A stretch of 64,000 nucleotides of DNA from Roseomonas haemaphysalidis (GCF_017355405.1 NZ_CP061177.1:558001-622000); one strand, 5' to 3'; counted from the stretch's first letter, positions 1 to 8,978 are shown. Made by a program: numbers and translations. The notes: generated by a model from the sequence alone, not told the origin.

Positions 1-1
1 G

Positions 2-580
2 GCCGCCACCGGCAAGGTGCGGCTCCTGTTCGTCGGCAACCTGGCCTTTCTGCCCAACGTGCAGGGCTTCCAGCTGTTTCTGGAACAGGCCTGGCCGGCC
101 ATCCGCGCCGCCTTGCCGGAAGCCGAGCTCACGGTGGTCGGCCTGAACCCCTCGCCGCAGATGCTGCGGCTGGTGGCGGAGCACGACCTGCCGCTGCACC
201 CCAACGTGCCGAGCATGGTGCCGTATTACGCGGCGGCGGACATGGTGATCGTGCCGATCCTGGTCGGCAGCGGCACCCGCATCAAGATCCTGGAAGCGAT
301 GGCCTATGGCCGCGCCATCGTGTCCACCGCCATGGGCGCCGAGGGCCTGGGGCTGGAGGACGGCCGCCACGCGCGCATCGTGGGCGGCATGGAAGACTTC
401 GCCACGGCCGTGATCGAGCTTGCCAACGACGTGCCCGCCCGCCAGCGGATGGTGGAGGCGGCGCGCGCCTTCCAGCAGGAGAACTACGGCCCGGCCGCCA
501 TGACCAGGGCCATCGGTTCGGCCCTGGCGGACATGACCGCGGCGCCCGCCCCGCGCAGCGCGGGCGCCCAGGGCGACTGA
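2..580 (+). CDS. Glycosyltransferase family 4 type, C-terminal part (5' end outside window)
   Basis: This is the C-terminal part of a GT-B fold glycosyltransferase. The reading frame is open to the left edge, so the start lies outside the window, and 192 residues are visible. It contains the nucleotide-sugar-binding half: LLFVGNL near the start of the second Rossmann domain, then a GSGTRIKILEAMAYG segment with the conserved glutamate, followed by STAMGAEGL. These are typical of glycosyltransferases with retaining GT4 chemistry. The likely role is sugar transfer to an exopolysaccharide or other glycan on the cytoplasmic side of the membrane. Donor and acceptor cannot be read from this fragment. 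The next gene, 142 bases downstream, is unrelated. Confidence 0.85.
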   Translation, partial: AATGKVRLLFVGNLAFLPNVQGFQLFLEQAWPAIRAALPEAELTVVGLNPSPQMLRLVAEHDLPLHPNVPSMVPYYAAADMVIVPILVGSGTRIKILEAMAYGRAIVSTAMGAEGLGLEDGRHARIVGGMEDFATAVIELANDVPARQRMVEAARAFQQENYGPAAMTRAIGSALADMTAAPAPRSAGAQGD

Positions 581-722
581 AGCCGCCGCACAGGCCGGCA
601 TCGCGCGTGCGACCCTGCCGCCCCATGCCCGCATGGCCTTTGCGGTTGCACCGCGCGCCTGCTTCCCCCACATCCGGCACAGACGCCTGGCCACCCGACG
701 CCCCCGCACGGAATTGGAAGCG

Positions 723-1289
723 ATGTTCATCGAAACCGAAGCCACCCCCAACCCCGCCACCCTGAAGTTTCTGCCCGGCCAGGACGTGATGGGCACCCGC
801 GGCACCGCTGACTTCGCCAATGCCGAATCGGCCGCCCGCAGCCCGCTGGCCGAGGCGCTGTTCGGCCTGGACGGCGTGGCCCGGGTGTTCCTGGGCAGCG
901 ACTTCGTCACCGTCACCAAGACCGACGCCGCCGACTGGCAGGCGCTGCGCCCGGTGGTGCTGGGCACCATCATGGAGCACAGCATGGCCGGCCGCCCCGT
1001 GCTGCTGGGCGAGGATGGCGAGGCCGACGACGTGGAGGACACCGACCCGGCGGATGCCGAGGTGGTGGCCCAGATCAAGGAGCTGCTGGACACCCGGGTG
1101 CGCCCGGCGGTGGCCGGCGATGGCGGCGACATCGTGTTCCGCGGCTTCCGCGACGGCATCGTCAAGCTGCGCATGCAGGGCGCCTGCTCGGGCTGCCCGT
1201 CGTCCCGCGCCACGCTGAAGCACGGCGTGGAGAACATGCTGCGCCACTACGTGCCGGAAGTGACGGCGGTGGAGCAGGTCGAGGCCTGA
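723..1289 (+). CDS. Nfu-type iron-sulfur cluster scaffold/carrier protein
   Basis: A 188-residue protein with two domains. Residues 1-88 are an Nfu N-terminal domain (starts [19 protein letters not shown]). Residues about 112-185 are a NifU C-terminal domain with the cluster-ligating CSGCPSS motif (CxxC). The family carries 4Fe-4S or 2Fe-2S clusters and delivers them to client enzymes in the cytoplasm. Length and architecture match alphaproteobacterial and mitochondrial Nfu. The ATG at 723 is chosen because the family N-terminus begins there; an in-frame ATG at 633 would add 30 unconserved residues. It stands alone, with no suf or isc genes nearby. HesB/SufA-type assignments are ruled out by the Nfu_N domain. 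Confidence 0.93.
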   Translation: MFIETEATPNPATLKFLPGQDVMGTRGTADFANAESAARSPLAEALFGLDGVARVFLGSDFVTVTKTDAADWQALRPVVLGTIMEHSMAGRPVLLGEDGEADDVEDTDPADAEVVAQIKELLDTRVRPAVAGDGGDIVFRGFRDGIVKLRMQGACSGCPSSRATLKHGVENMLRHYVPEVTAVEQVEA

Positions 1290-1395
1290 CCCGTTATCAC
1301 GGGCGCCCATGATGCCCATCGGCCCCGGGCCGATTGGCAGCCTGGGCGTTCCGCCCTATCCCTTCCGCGACACACAACATCGGAAGGGCCCGCGC

Positions 1396-1986
1396 ATGGC
1401 CGATACGATCGATTCCACCGCCCTGGACCAGCTGTTCCTGGGGGCGCGCACCGCCAACAAGTGGCAGGAGCGCGATGTCCCCGAAGCCAAGCTGACCGAG
1501 CTCTACGACCTGCTGAAGATGGGCCCCACCAGCGCCAACGCGAGCCCGGCCCGCTTTGTCTTCATCCGCTCGGCCGAGGGCAAGGAGAAGCTGCGCCCCG
1601 CCCTGTCCGCCGGCAACCTCGAGAAGACCATGACGGCGCCGGTGGTGGCGATCGTCGCCTATGACCTGGCCTTCTACGACCGCCTGCCCTTTCTGTTCCC
1701 GCACGCGGATGCCAAGAGCTGGTTCACCGGCAGCCCGGCCTTTGCCGAACAGACCGCGTTCCGCAACAGCTCCCTGCAGGGCGCCTACCTGATCATGGCG
1801 GCGCGCGCGATCGGGCTGGACACCGGGGCGATGAGCGGCTTCGACAACGCCAAGGTGGATGCCGCTTTCTTCGAGGGCACGAGCTGGAAGTCCAACTTCC
1901 TGGTCAACCTCGGCTACGGCGACTTCTCCAAGGCCTTCGACCGCCTGCCGCGCCTGCCCTTCGAGGAAGCCGTCAAGGTCGTCTGA
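1396..1986 (+). CDS. RutE/HadB-like nitroreductase family protein (probable malonic semialdehyde reductase)
   Basis: A 196-residue flavin-dependent nitroreductase-fold protein. The features TANKW near residue 20, a central [13 protein letters not shown] segment, and GAMSGFDN in the C-terminal half resemble the RutE/HadB subgroup. RutE reduces malonic semialdehyde to 3-hydroxypropionate in uracil breakdown, using FMN and NADPH. No other rut genes are present, so a general aldehyde or nitro reductase role is equally possible. The ATG at 1396 is preferred over the one at 1309 because the family N-terminus starts there. The gene ends 56 bases before a binding-protein gene on the same strand. Confidence 0.82.
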   Translation: MADTIDSTALDQLFLGARTANKWQERDVPEAKLTELYDLLKMGPTSANASPARFVFIRSAEGKEKLRPALSAGNLEKTMTAPVVAIVAYDLAFYDRLPFLFPHADAKSWFTGSPAFAEQTAFRNSSLQGAYLIMAARAIGLDTGAMSGFDNAKVDAAFFEGTSWKSNFLVNLGYGDFSKAFDRLPRLPFEEAVKVV

Positions 1987-2042
1987 CCCCGCGCCTCGCC
2001 CCCCATGGCCGAAACGGCCGGGCGGGGATAGCGTGGCGGACC

Positions 2043-3650
2043 ATGAAGAACCGGCTCCTGTCCGCCCTGGCCGTGGCGGCGCTCGTCGCCACGGCCCCGA
2101 CCGCGCGGGCGCAGACCCTGCGCATCGCCCTGTCCGCCGAAACCACGGCGGCCGACCCCCACCATTACGCGCTGGCCCCCAACGCGACGCTGCGCAACCA
2201 CGTCTACGACGCGCTGACGGACGTGGACGCCAAGCTGGCCGTGCAGCCCGCCCTCGCCCAATCCTGGGAACGGCGGGACGACCGGACCTGGGTGTTCCAC
2301 CTGCGGCGCGGCGTCACCTTTTCCGACGGCGCCGCCTTTGGGGCGCGGGACGTGGTCTTCACCTACTGCCGTGTGCTGAACAACAAGTCGGAGCTGGTGT
2401 CTTCCTTTTCCTCCAACATCCGCCGGCTGGCGGCGGTGGAGGCGGTGGACGACAGCACCCTGCTGATCCGCACGACGGCGCCGGAGCCGCTGCTGCTGTC
2501 CGACCTCGGCACCATCTCCATCCTGCCGCGCTCGCTGGGCCGGGCGGAAGGCGCGCGGTTCAGCGTGGCCGACAGTTGCGGCGGCGATGCCGCCGGCCCC
2601 TGGCCGCAGCAGGAGGACTTCAACAACGGCACCGCCGCCATTGGCACCGGCCCCTACCGGCAGGTGTCCTGGGCCCGCAACGCCACCACCGTGCTGAGGC
2701 GCAACGACCACTACTGGGGCCGGAAACCCCATTGGGCGGAAGTGCGGCTGACGCCCGTCACCCAGGCCGGGCCGCGCATGGCCACGCTGCTGGCCGGCGA
2801 CCAGGACGTGATCGAGGCCCCCGCCACCGCCGACCTGCCGCGGCTGCGCAGCAACGGCCAGTTCAGCCTGGTCACCTCGCCCACCACCCGGCTGGTGTTC
2901 CTGCAGCTGGACACGGCGCGCGACCCTTCCCCCTTCGTGCAGGGCCCCAACGCCCTGCGGGACCCCCGGGTCCGGCAGGCGCTGTCCCTGGCGCTGGACC
3001 GCAAGGCACTGCTGGAGCGGGTGATGGACGGCGTGGCGACGCCGGCCGCGCAGTTCCTGCCGGATGCGATGTTCGGCACCATCCCCGGCCTGCCAGTGCT
3101 GCCCTACGACCCGGCCCGCGCCCGCGCGCTGCTGGCCGAGGCCGGCTACCCCAACGGCTTCAGCATGACCTTTCACGCCACCAACAACCGCTACATCAAC
3201 GATTCGCGCCTGGCGCAGGCGATGGTGCAGATGTGGCAGCGCGTGGGCGTGAAGGTGGAACTGGACGCCATGCCCTCCGCCGCGTTCTTCGGCCGGCGCG
3301 GCAAGCGCGAGTTCTCCATGGCCATGGGCGGCTGGGGCACCGAGGCGGGCGAGACGCTGAACTTCTTTCGCACCTGGCTGGGCACCACGGATCCGTCGCG
3401 CGGCGTGGGCGGCAGCAACTACGGCGGCTGGTCGGACGCGGCCTTCGACCGCGACCTGAACGCGGCGCTGGTGCAGATGGACCCGCCCGCCCGCAGCACG
3501 CTGCTGCAGGCCGCCGGCCGCCGCGCGCTGGAGCAGATGCCGGTGATCCCGGTGCATTTCGAAAGCGCGACCTGGGGGCTGCGGGCCGGCCTCAGCTATC
3601 CCGGCCGCGTCAACCAGACCACCCTGGCCACCGAGATCAGCCCGAAATGA
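2043..3650 (+). CDS. ABC transporter substrate-binding protein, family 5 (oligopeptide/nickel type)
   Basis: A 535-residue periplasmic solute-binding protein. It has a Sec signal peptide of about 23 residues (MKNRLLSALAVAALVATAPT, then an A-R-A-Q cleavage site). The body shows SBP_bac_5 features: an ETTAADPHHYALAPNA segment near the mature N-terminus, SWERRDDRTWVFHLRRGVTF around residues 80-100, and IGTGPYR near residue 200. Family members bind peptides, opines, sugars or metal chelates. No permease or ATPase gene lies beside it, so it is an orphan receptor. Its stop codon overlaps the start of the next hydrolase gene (ATGA), suggesting translational coupling and a linked substrate. Confidence 0.9.
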   Translation: MKNRLLSALAVAALVATAPTARAQTLRIALSAETTAADPHHYALAPNATLRNHVYDALTDVDAKLAVQPALAQSWERRDDRTWVFHLRRGVTFSDGAAFGARDVVFTYCRVLNNKSELVSSFSSNIRRLAAVEAVDDSTLLIRTTAPEPLLLSDLGTISILPRSLGRAEGARFSVADSCGGDAAGPWPQQEDFNNGTAAIGTGPYRQVSWARNATTVLRRNDHYWGRKPHWAEVRLTPVTQAGPRMATLLAGDQDVIEAPATADLPRLRSNGQFSLVTSPTTRLVFLQLDTARDPSPFVQGPNALRDPRVRQALSLALDRKALLERVMDGVATPAAQFLPDAMFGTIPGLPVLPYDPARARALLAEAGYPNGFSMTFHATNNRYINDSRLAQAMVQMWQRVGVKVELDAMPSAAFFGRRGKREFSMAMGGWGTEAGETLNFFRTWLGTTDPSRGVGGSNYGGWSDAAFDRDLNAALVQMDPPARSTLLQAAGRRALEQMPVIPVHFESATWGLRAGLSYPGRVNQTTLATEISPK

Positions 3651-4561
3651 CCCTGCCCGCCTCCCAAACCCCCGATGTCTTGACGCCCGGCATCCTGGCC
3701 ACGGCGCTGGCCGCCCCCGGCCGCGCTTCCATCCCGTTCCTGGACCCGCACAGCCCGGACCGGCCGCTGGTGCTGGAATGCTACCGTGCCCCCGGCCACC
3801 GGCCGGAAAACCCGGTGGTGATGGTGCAGCACGGCATGCTGCGCAACGGCGACGAGTATTGCGAGGCCTGGATCCCCACGGCTGACCGGCACGGGCTGCT
3901 GATCGTCGCCCCCACCTTTCCCGCCGACACCTGGCCCGGGGCCGGCCCCTACAACGACGGCAACGTCCTGGGCGGGGACGGCGATCTGCGCCCGCGCGAA
4001 AGCTGGTCACAGGCCATTCCCGGCCGGGTCTTCGGCCTGCTGCGGCAGGCGGGGCTGGTCGCGCGAAACAAGGCTTACCTGTGGGGCCATTCCGCCGGTG
4101 GCCAATTCGTCCACCGCCTGATGGCGACGCAGGACCACGCCGCCTTCGAGGCCGTGGCCCCCGCCAATGCCGGCTGGTACACCCTGCCCACCCTGGATGC
4201 CCCCTACCCCAAGGGCCTGGGCGGCATCGGCCTGACGCGAGACGACGTGGCCAGGTTGCTGGCCTACCCCATGGTGATCTTCGCCGGCGACCAGGACACC
4301 GAAACCGAAGGCCCCAGCCTGCCCAGCCATGCCGCCGCCAGGGCGCAGGGTCCGCACCGCTTCGCCCGGGCCCATGCCTATCTGGAGCGCGGCCGGGCGG
4401 AAGCCGCGCGGCTCGGCGTGGCGTGCAACTGGCGGCTGGTGGTGGTGCCGGGCATCGGCCACGAGGGCATGCGGATGTCGGGCATCGCGGGCGACTACTG
4501 GTTCGACGGCAAGATGCCGGAGGCCCCCACGGCGCCGCGCGAGATCCGCAAGGAGCTGTGA
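3647..4561 (+). CDS. Alpha/beta hydrolase family protein (esterase-like)
   Basis: A 304-residue cytoplasmic protein without a signal peptide. The nucleophile elbow is GHSAGG (serine near residue 148). A candidate catalytic acid is in GDQDTETEG (residue about 210), and a histidine lies in GIGHEGM near residue 273. MVQHGMLRNGDEYCE near residue 60 looks like the oxyanion-loop strand. This fits PHB depolymerase/poly(3-hydroxybutyrate) esterase-like or dienelactone-hydrolase-like enzymes; the substrate is unknown. The ATG at 3647 overlaps the TGA of the upstream binding-protein gene, so the two are co-translated. The gene ends just before a strong bidirectional hairpin. Confidence 0.85.
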   Translation: MTLPASQTPDVLTPGILATALAAPGRASIPFLDPHSPDRPLVLECYRAPGHRPENPVVMVQHGMLRNGDEYCEAWIPTADRHGLLIVAPTFPADTWPGAGPYNDGNVLGGDGDLRPRESWSQAIPGRVFGLLRQAGLVARNKAYLWGHSAGGQFVHRLMATQDHAAFEAVAPANAGWYTLPTLDAPYPKGLGGIGLTRDDVARLLAYPMVIFAGDQDTETEGPSLPSHAAARAQGPHRFARAHAYLERGRAEAARLGVACNWRLVVVPGIGHEGMRMSGIAGDYWFDGKMPEAPTAPREIRKEL

Positions 4562-4573
4562 GGCGGAACGGAA

Positions 4574-4601
4574 AAAGGGCCGGCGCTTCCGCCGGCCCTT
4601 T
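4574..4601. terminator. Bidirectional intrinsic terminator
   Basis: A perfect 12-bp inverted repeat AAAGGGCCGGCG / CGCCGGCCCTTT with a CTTC loop. It lies between the convergent hydrolase and response-regulator genes. A-rich and T-rich ends flank the stem, so it can terminate in both directions. The same AAAGGGCCGGC core occurs in the terminator at 63600-63632. Confidence 0.85.
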
Positions 4602-4610
4602 CGAACCTGT

Positions 4611-5327
4611 TCAGGCCGCCGCGCGTCCCGCCTGCGGGTCCAGGCGGTAGCCGCCGCCCTCGGTCAGCAGCAGCGAGGCATTGGCCGGGTCCGGCTCGAT
4701 CTTCTGCCGCAGCCGGTAGATGTGCGTTTCCAGCGTGTGCGTGGTCACGGCGGCGTTGTAGCCCCAGACCTCGTTCAGCAGGATCTGCCGGGCCACCGCC
4801 CGGCCACCGGCGCGGTACAGGAACTTCAGGATCGCGGCTTCCTTCTCGGTCAGCCGGATCTTGCGGTTCTTGGCGGTTTCCAGCAGCAGCTTGGCCGAGG
4901 GGCGGAAGGTGTAGGGCCCGATCACGAAGACAGCGTCCTCGGAATTGTCGAACACGCGCAGCTGGGCCCGCAGCCGCGCCAGCAGCTCGGCCACCCGGAA
5001 GGGCTTGGCGATGTAGTCGTTGGCGCCGGCATCGAGCCCGCGCACCACGTCCTGCTCGCCATCCGCGCCGGTCAGCATGATGATCGGGATCTTGACCCCT
5101 TCGCGCCGCAGGCGTGCGCAAAGCTCGCGCCCGTCACCGTCCGGCAGCCCGATATCCAGCAGCACGGCGTCGCAACGCGACCCCGGGCCGAGGAGTTGTT
5201 CGGCGGCCTCGGCGGAGGTTTCGGCCTCGATGGGCGCGAACTCTCCGTCCAGTGCCAGCTGCTCGGACAAAGTGGCGCGCAAAGCCGCGTCATCGTCCAC
5301 GATCAGGATCGGCCGCGGGCCGGTCAT
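4611..5327 (-). CDS. OmpR/PhoB-family response regulator transcription factor
   Basis: A 238-residue two-component response regulator. The N-terminal receiver domain starts ILIVDDDAALR (acidic pocket D-D-D near residues 10-12). It has LLDIGLPDGDG carrying the phospho-acceptor aspartate, IIMLTGADG with the conserved threonine, and a lysine in YIAKPF. The C-terminal winged-helix domain covers about residues 135-230 (LTEKEAAILKFL; HTLETHIYRLRQKI). The ATG at 5327 is preferred because the receiver domain begins four residues later; upstream in-frame codons encode nothing conserved. No histidine kinase is adjacent, so it is an orphan here. It diverges from ribA across 291 bases. Confidence 0.92.
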   Translation of the reverse strand: MTGPRPILIVDDDAALRATLSEQLALDGEFAPIEAETSAEAAEQLLGPGSRCDAVLLDIGLPDGDGRELCARLRREGVKIPIIMLTGADGEQDVVRGLDAGANDYIAKPFRVAELLARLRAQLRVFDNSEDAVFVIGPYTFRPSAKLLLETAKNRKIRLTEKEAAILKFLYRAGGRAVARQILLNEVWGYNAAVTTHTLETHIYRLRQKIEPDPANASLLLTEGGGYRLDPQAGRAAA

Positions 5328-5618
5328 GAAATCTCCCGACAAAGCCAGAGCTTCAACATTTCCTCCCAACGCACCGGCAGACCAAGCGTTGCCGATGCCG
5401 TATCGGGCTGCGGCATGGTGGCGCGCGGCGCGGCCATGGGCAACCCCTTGCACCGTCCGGGTCTATCGTGAAACACCGTTTTCGCGTATCCGTCGCAGGA
5501 TGGCAATCGCCCACGCGAAGCCTTATTTCTGCCCAGCCACCACGACAGGCTGGGTGATGCGGGTTTCGCCCGCCTTCAGCTCCGCGAACAGCCTGCCAGA
5601 TCAAACGGAACCGATCCG

Positions 5619-6863
5619 ATGAGCAGTCAAGGCCCGGCGGCGGCCGCCTTTCCCACGGCCGGCACCGCCATGCCTCAGTCCACCGCCACCACCGAACCCG
5701 CCATCGCCCTGGTGGCGGACCCTTTGAGCCTGGCGCTGCGTCAGGTCCACCGTGCTGCCAGCGACCTGCGGCGCGGCACGCCGGTGCTGCTGCAGCCCGC
5801 GCCCGGCAGCGGCGCGGCGGGGCTGCTGGTGGCGGCGGCGGAAACCGTGGGCGCCCGCGGCCTGGCCGAGATGGCGTCCCTGGCAACCTTGCCGGCCACG
5901 CTGCTGCTGGCGCCGAGCCGCGCCGCCGCCGTGCTGCACCGCCCGATCCCCAGCGTCGTCGGGGAAAGCCGCAACGGCCAGGAAGCGCCGGTGGCCCTGG
6001 CGCTGCCGGCCGCGCTGCTGCAGCCCGAGCAATTGCGCGGGCTGGCCGACCCGGTGGCCGAGCAGCTGATGCCGGCGCTGGCCGAGCTGGTTCCGGCGCC
6101 GCCCTTGTCCTTTGCGGCCCTGGTGCTGGCCAAGCTGGGCCGCCTGTTGCCGGCGCTGGTGGCCGTGCAGGTGCCAGATGCCGGGCTGCCGCGCGCCGCG
6201 TCGCTCGGCATCATGGCCCTGGCGGCCGAGGACGTGCTGGCCTACCCCGCCACCGCCGCCACCAGCCTGACCCGCGTGGCCGAGGCCCGCGTGCCGCTGC
6301 AGGACGCCACGGACAGCCGCATCATCGCGTTTCGGGCCGCCGACGGCGGGATCGAGCACCTGGCCATCCTGGTGGGCGACCCGGAAGGGCTGGCCGCCGC
6401 CGGCGGCGCGCCGCTGGCGCGGGTGCATTCCGAATGCTTCACCGGCGACCTGCTGGGCAGCCTGCGCTGCGACTGCGGGCCGCAGCTGCGCGGTGCCATT
6501 GCCCGCATGGCGGCGGACGGCGCCGGGGTGCTGCTGTACCTGGCGCAGGAAGGCCGCGGCATCGGCCTGGTCAACAAGCTGCGGGCCTATACCCTGCAGG
6601 ACCAGGGGCTGGACACGCTGGATGCCAACCGCGCGCTGGGCTACGGCGCCGATGAGCGCGGCTTTCTGGTTGCCGCCACCATGCTGCGCGCGCTGGGCAT
6701 GACCCGCGTGCGGCTGCTGACCAACAATCCGGACAAGCTGGCCGGCCTGGCCGCCTGCGGTATCGACGTCGCGGGGCGGGAGCCGCACCAGATCGCCGCC
6801 AACGGCGTCAACGATGCCTATCTGGACACCAAGGCGACCCGCTTCGGTCACCTGCTGCGGTGA
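5619..6863 (+). CDS. ribA: GTP cyclohydrolase II with a degenerate RibB-like N-terminal domain
   Basis: A 414-residue protein. The C-terminal half (about 215-410) is GTP cyclohydrolase II, the first step of riboflavin synthesis. It shows HSECFTGDLLGSLRCDCG (zinc cysteines), EGRGIGL, and LTNNPDK. The N-terminal half (about 25-210) aligns by eye with DHBP synthase (RibB): an amphipathic DLRRGTPVLL strand followed by LLVAAAET and GLAEMA. The catalytic acidic stretch (DRENEGD in active enzymes) is replaced by a neutral PAPGSGAAG, so RibB activity is unlikely. The ATG at 5619 has only a weak ribosome site; an ATG at 5670 is an alternative start. No FMN riboswitch was recognisable upstream. The stop overlaps the next gene (GTGA). 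Confidence 0.93.
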   Translation: MSSQGPAAAAFPTAGTAMPQSTATTEPAIALVADPLSLALRQVHRAASDLRRGTPVLLQPAPGSGAAGLLVAAAETVGARGLAEMASLATLPATLLLAPSRAAAVLHRPIPSVVGESRNGQEAPVALALPAALLQPEQLRGLADPVAEQLMPALAELVPAPPLSFAALVLAKLGRLLPALVAVQVPDAGLPRAASLGIMALAAEDVLAYPATAATSLTRVAEARVPLQDATDSRIIAFRAADGGIEHLAILVGDPEGLAAAGGAPLARVHSECFTGDLLGSLRCDCGPQLRGAIARMAADGAGVLLYLAQEGRGIGLVNKLRAYTLQDQGLDTLDANRALGYGADERGFLVAATMLRALGMTRVRLLTNNPDKLAGLAACGIDVAGREPHQIAANGVNDAYLDTKATRFGHLLR

Positions 6864-7378
6864 GCGCCGCCCCCACTGTCGCGGCCATCACCGCCACTGG
6901 CCACAGCGAAGGCGTGCTGCGCCTGCGCGACCGGGCGTTCCGTTGCGCGCTGGGCCGCGGCGGCATCGCCGCGCACAAGATGGAAGGCGACGGCGCCACC
7001 CCCGCCGGCCTGCTGCCGCTGCGCCGCGTGCTGTACCGCGCCGACCGCCTGCCCGCCCCCGCCTGCGCCGTGCCGGTGGAGCCGATCGGCCTGCGGGACG
7101 GCTGGTGCGACGACCCGCGTGACCCTGCCTACAACCGCCCCGTGCGGCTGCCCCACGACGGCCGCCACGAGGAGCTGTGGCGCAGCGACGCGGTCTACGA
7201 CATCGTCGCCGTGCTCGGCTGGAACGATGCCCCGGTGGTCCGCGACCGGGGCAGCGCGATCTTTCTGCACCTCGCCCGCCCGGGCTATCCGCCGACGGAA
7301 GGCTGCGTGGCGCTGGCGCTGGAGGATCTGCGCGCGGTGCTGGGCATGAGGCTGAGCGCGATCACCGTTCCCGGATAA
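6860..7378 (+). CDS. L,D-transpeptidase (YkuD-fold) family protein
   Basis: A 172-residue protein with the catalytic motif FLHLARPGYPPTEGCVAL near residues 134-151. The cysteine in EGC is the predicted nucleophile and the upstream histidine its partner. The early KMEGDGATPAG segment is typical of short YkuD-domain proteins. The family forms 3-3 cross-links in peptidoglycan or anchors proteins to it. No export signal is evident, which is usual for this short subgroup and leaves the location open. The start is GTG at 6860, overlapping the ribA stop by four bases, so translation is coupled to ribA. A strong hairpin follows. Confidence 0.88.
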   Translation: MSAAPTVAAITATGHSEGVLRLRDRAFRCALGRGGIAAHKMEGDGATPAGLLPLRRVLYRADRLPAPACAVPVEPIGLRDGWCDDPRDPAYNRPVRLPHDGRHEELWRSDAVYDIVAVLGWNDAPVVRDRGSAIFLHLARPGYPPTEGCVALALEDLRAVLGMRLSAITVPG

Positions 7379-7399
7379 CCGGAGGGAGCGGGGGGGGGT

Positions 7400-7433
7400 G
7401 GCAGCACCCGGCGGGGGAACGCCGGGTGCTGCC
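7400..7433. terminator. Strong hairpin, probable terminator
   Basis: A perfect 14-bp inverted repeat (GGCAGCACCCGGCG and its complement) with a 6-base loop, starting 21 bases after the L,D-transpeptidase gene. No T-tract follows, so termination may need Rho, or it may act as an mRNA-stabilising 3' hairpin. Confidence 0.6.
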
Positions 7434-7474
7434 GGGGAGCCTCCCGGGGGAGGAGGCCAAGCCTTGCCGATCGA

Positions 7475-7523
7475 GGGCGATCGTTGGCTGAGCCTTATTG
7501 TAAGGGCGTGCTCACGATCGCCC
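7475..7523. repeat. Nested inverted repeat between convergent genes
   Basis: The arms GGGCGATCGT and ACGATCGCCC form a perfect 10-bp inverted repeat around a 29-base interior. The interior holds a second perfect hairpin, CCTTA-TTG-TAAGG. It lies 66 bases beyond the stop of the leftward glycosyltransferase. It could be that gene's terminator or a small structured RNA; no transposase or further copy is seen. Confidence 0.5.
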
Positions 7524-7589
7524 AGAGCTATTCGTCGATTCGCGCTGTCTCAATGCCACAGCGTTGCAACCAAGCCACAGTTCCGGCGT

Positions 7590-8978
7590 TCAGTTTTGTT
7601 CGAGCGCGCGCAGCAGGCTGCCGGCGGTATCGGTCCAGGGCGTGGGGCGGAAGTCGCGCCGCAGCCGCGCTTCCATCCCCGCCACCTCCTCCGGATGCGC
7701 GATCAGGCGCCGCAGGATCGCCACCGCTTCCGGCACGCTTTCCGGGTCGTGGTACAGGCAGAAGGCGCCGCCCGCCTCGGGCACCGAGGTGGTCGAGGAC
7801 GCCACGCAGACCTTGCCGAAGCCCAGGCTTTCCGTGACCGGCAAGCCCCAGCCCTCGTAGTGGGACGGAAACAGCGTGAAGCGGCAGGCGCCGTAGAGCG
7901 CGGTCAACTCGGCATCCGTAGGGTGGTCCAGCAACACCACCTTGCCGCCCAGCCAGCCGCAGTTTTCCAGCTGCTGCATCAGGTCTTCCACCATCCAGCC
8001 GACGCGGCCGGCCAGCACCAGGGTGGGCAGTTGCTCGGGAGGCAACTGGTCCAGCAGCCGCCGCCAGGCGCGAAACGCCAGCAGGTGGTTCTTGCGGGCT
8101 TCAATGGTGGACACCAGCAGCACGAAGCCGGTGCCGAGCGCCGCCACGCGTGGCGTCACCGCCGCCGCAACCGGCGGGCCGCTATAGCCGGTGCCGACCG
8201 GCAGCACCGCCACCGGGTGCGTCAGCGGCAGCCCGGCCACGGCGGCGTAGCGTTCCAGGTCGCGGGCCGTGGCGCGGGAAATGGCGAAAAACCGGTCCAC
8301 CAGCGGCATGGTGCCGGCGAACCAGGCGCGAAAGGTGCGCACCAGCCCGGGGTCGCAGAATTCCGGCCGTGTCAGCGGGATCAGATCGTAGACCAGCATG
8401 GCGACGCCGAGGCCGCAGCGTGCCCGGAGATGCTGCAGCAGCTCGGCATAGTCGGTGCGAAACCAGGGGGAGCCCAGGACCAGCAGCATGTCGCCGGGCT
8501 TGGCGACGGCCGCCACGTCCTGCCCGGGGGCGGCATGGGGCAGCGCGGCGCCGGCGGGGCGGCCCCGGTCGCGCAGCAGCCGCAGCCCGGCCTGCATCGC
8601 GCCCCGCCCAGCCCGCAGGCCGGCCCGCAGCGCGGAACCCTGGGCGCGCACCGCCTCGCCCAGCGGCAGCCGGATGTCGGCCGGCAGGCGGGACGCCAGC
8701 CGCCGCACCTGCCCCGCCTGACCAACCGGCCGCGCCACCGGTGCCGAGGCTCCGCGCGGCTCTGGCACCACCAGCGACTGGAACAACGCCGCCACTTCCG
8801 CCCATTCCACCGTGCGCATGGTGCCGCGCAGCCGGTCGTGCCGGCAAAAGCCGATCCCGTCCGGCCGGGCCGCGACCAGCGCCGTGTAAAGCTCGAAGGA
8901 CAGCCGCTGGATGCCGCTCGGCCGGTTGTGCACCAGCGCGTATTCGTACAGGTCCTCGACGTCGATCCAGTAGGTCAT
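7590..8978 (-). CDS. Glycosyltransferase family 4 (group 1) protein
   Basis: A 462-residue GT-B glycosyltransferase. The N-terminus carries NRPSGIQRLSFEL, the acceptor-side loop seen in GT4 mannosyl- and rhamnosyltransferases of O-antigen and exopolysaccharide clusters. The C-terminal domain has FVLLVSTIEARKNH (about residue 290), VVLLDHPTDAEL, and LFPSHYEGWGLPVTESLGFG with the EX7E-type donor-binding glutamates. It is cytoplasmic or membrane-associated with no signal peptide. It diverges from a NeuD-like acetyltransferase, which suggests surface-glycan synthesis, but no polymerase or flippase gene is present. Donor sugar unknown. Confidence 0.9.
   Translation of the reverse strand: MTYWIDVEDLYEYALVHNRPSGIQRLSFELYTALVAARPDGIGFCRHDRLRGTMRTVEWAEVAALFQSLVVPEPRGASAPVARPVGQAGQVRRLASRLPADIRLPLGEAVRAQGSALRAGLRAGRGAMQAGLRLLRDRGRPAGAALPHAAPGQDVAAVAKPGDMLLVLGSPWFRTDYAELLQHLRARCGLGVAMLVYDLIPLTRPEFCDPGLVRTFRAWFAGTMPLVDRFFAISRATARDLERYAAVAGLPLTHPVAVLPVGTGYSGPPVAAAVTPRVAALGTGFVLLVSTIEARKNHLLAFRAWRRLLDQLPPEQLPTLVLAGRVGWMVEDLMQQLENCGWLGGKVVLLDHPTDAELTALYGACRFTLFPSHYEGWGLPVTESLGFGKVCVASSTTSVPEAGGAFCLYHDPESVPEAVAILRRLIAHPEEVAGMEARLRRDFRPTPWTDTAGSLLRALEQN

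Noticed and set aside
1914..4010. Long leftward open frame of about 700 codons
   Set aside because: It is antisense to the family-5 binding protein and hydrolase genes, which carry clear domains. Its product is Arg/Gly/His-rich with no motif, as expected from a 70% GC shadow frame.
5328..5618. Possible FMN riboswitch or small gene before ribA
   Set aside because: The conserved FMN-aptamer blocks are not visible, and the short frames in the gap have no conserved features. I see nothing assignable here.
7475..7523. Insertion-sequence terminal inverted repeat
   Set aside because: The arms are only 29 bases apart with no transposase or target duplication, so it is a hairpin rather than an element end.
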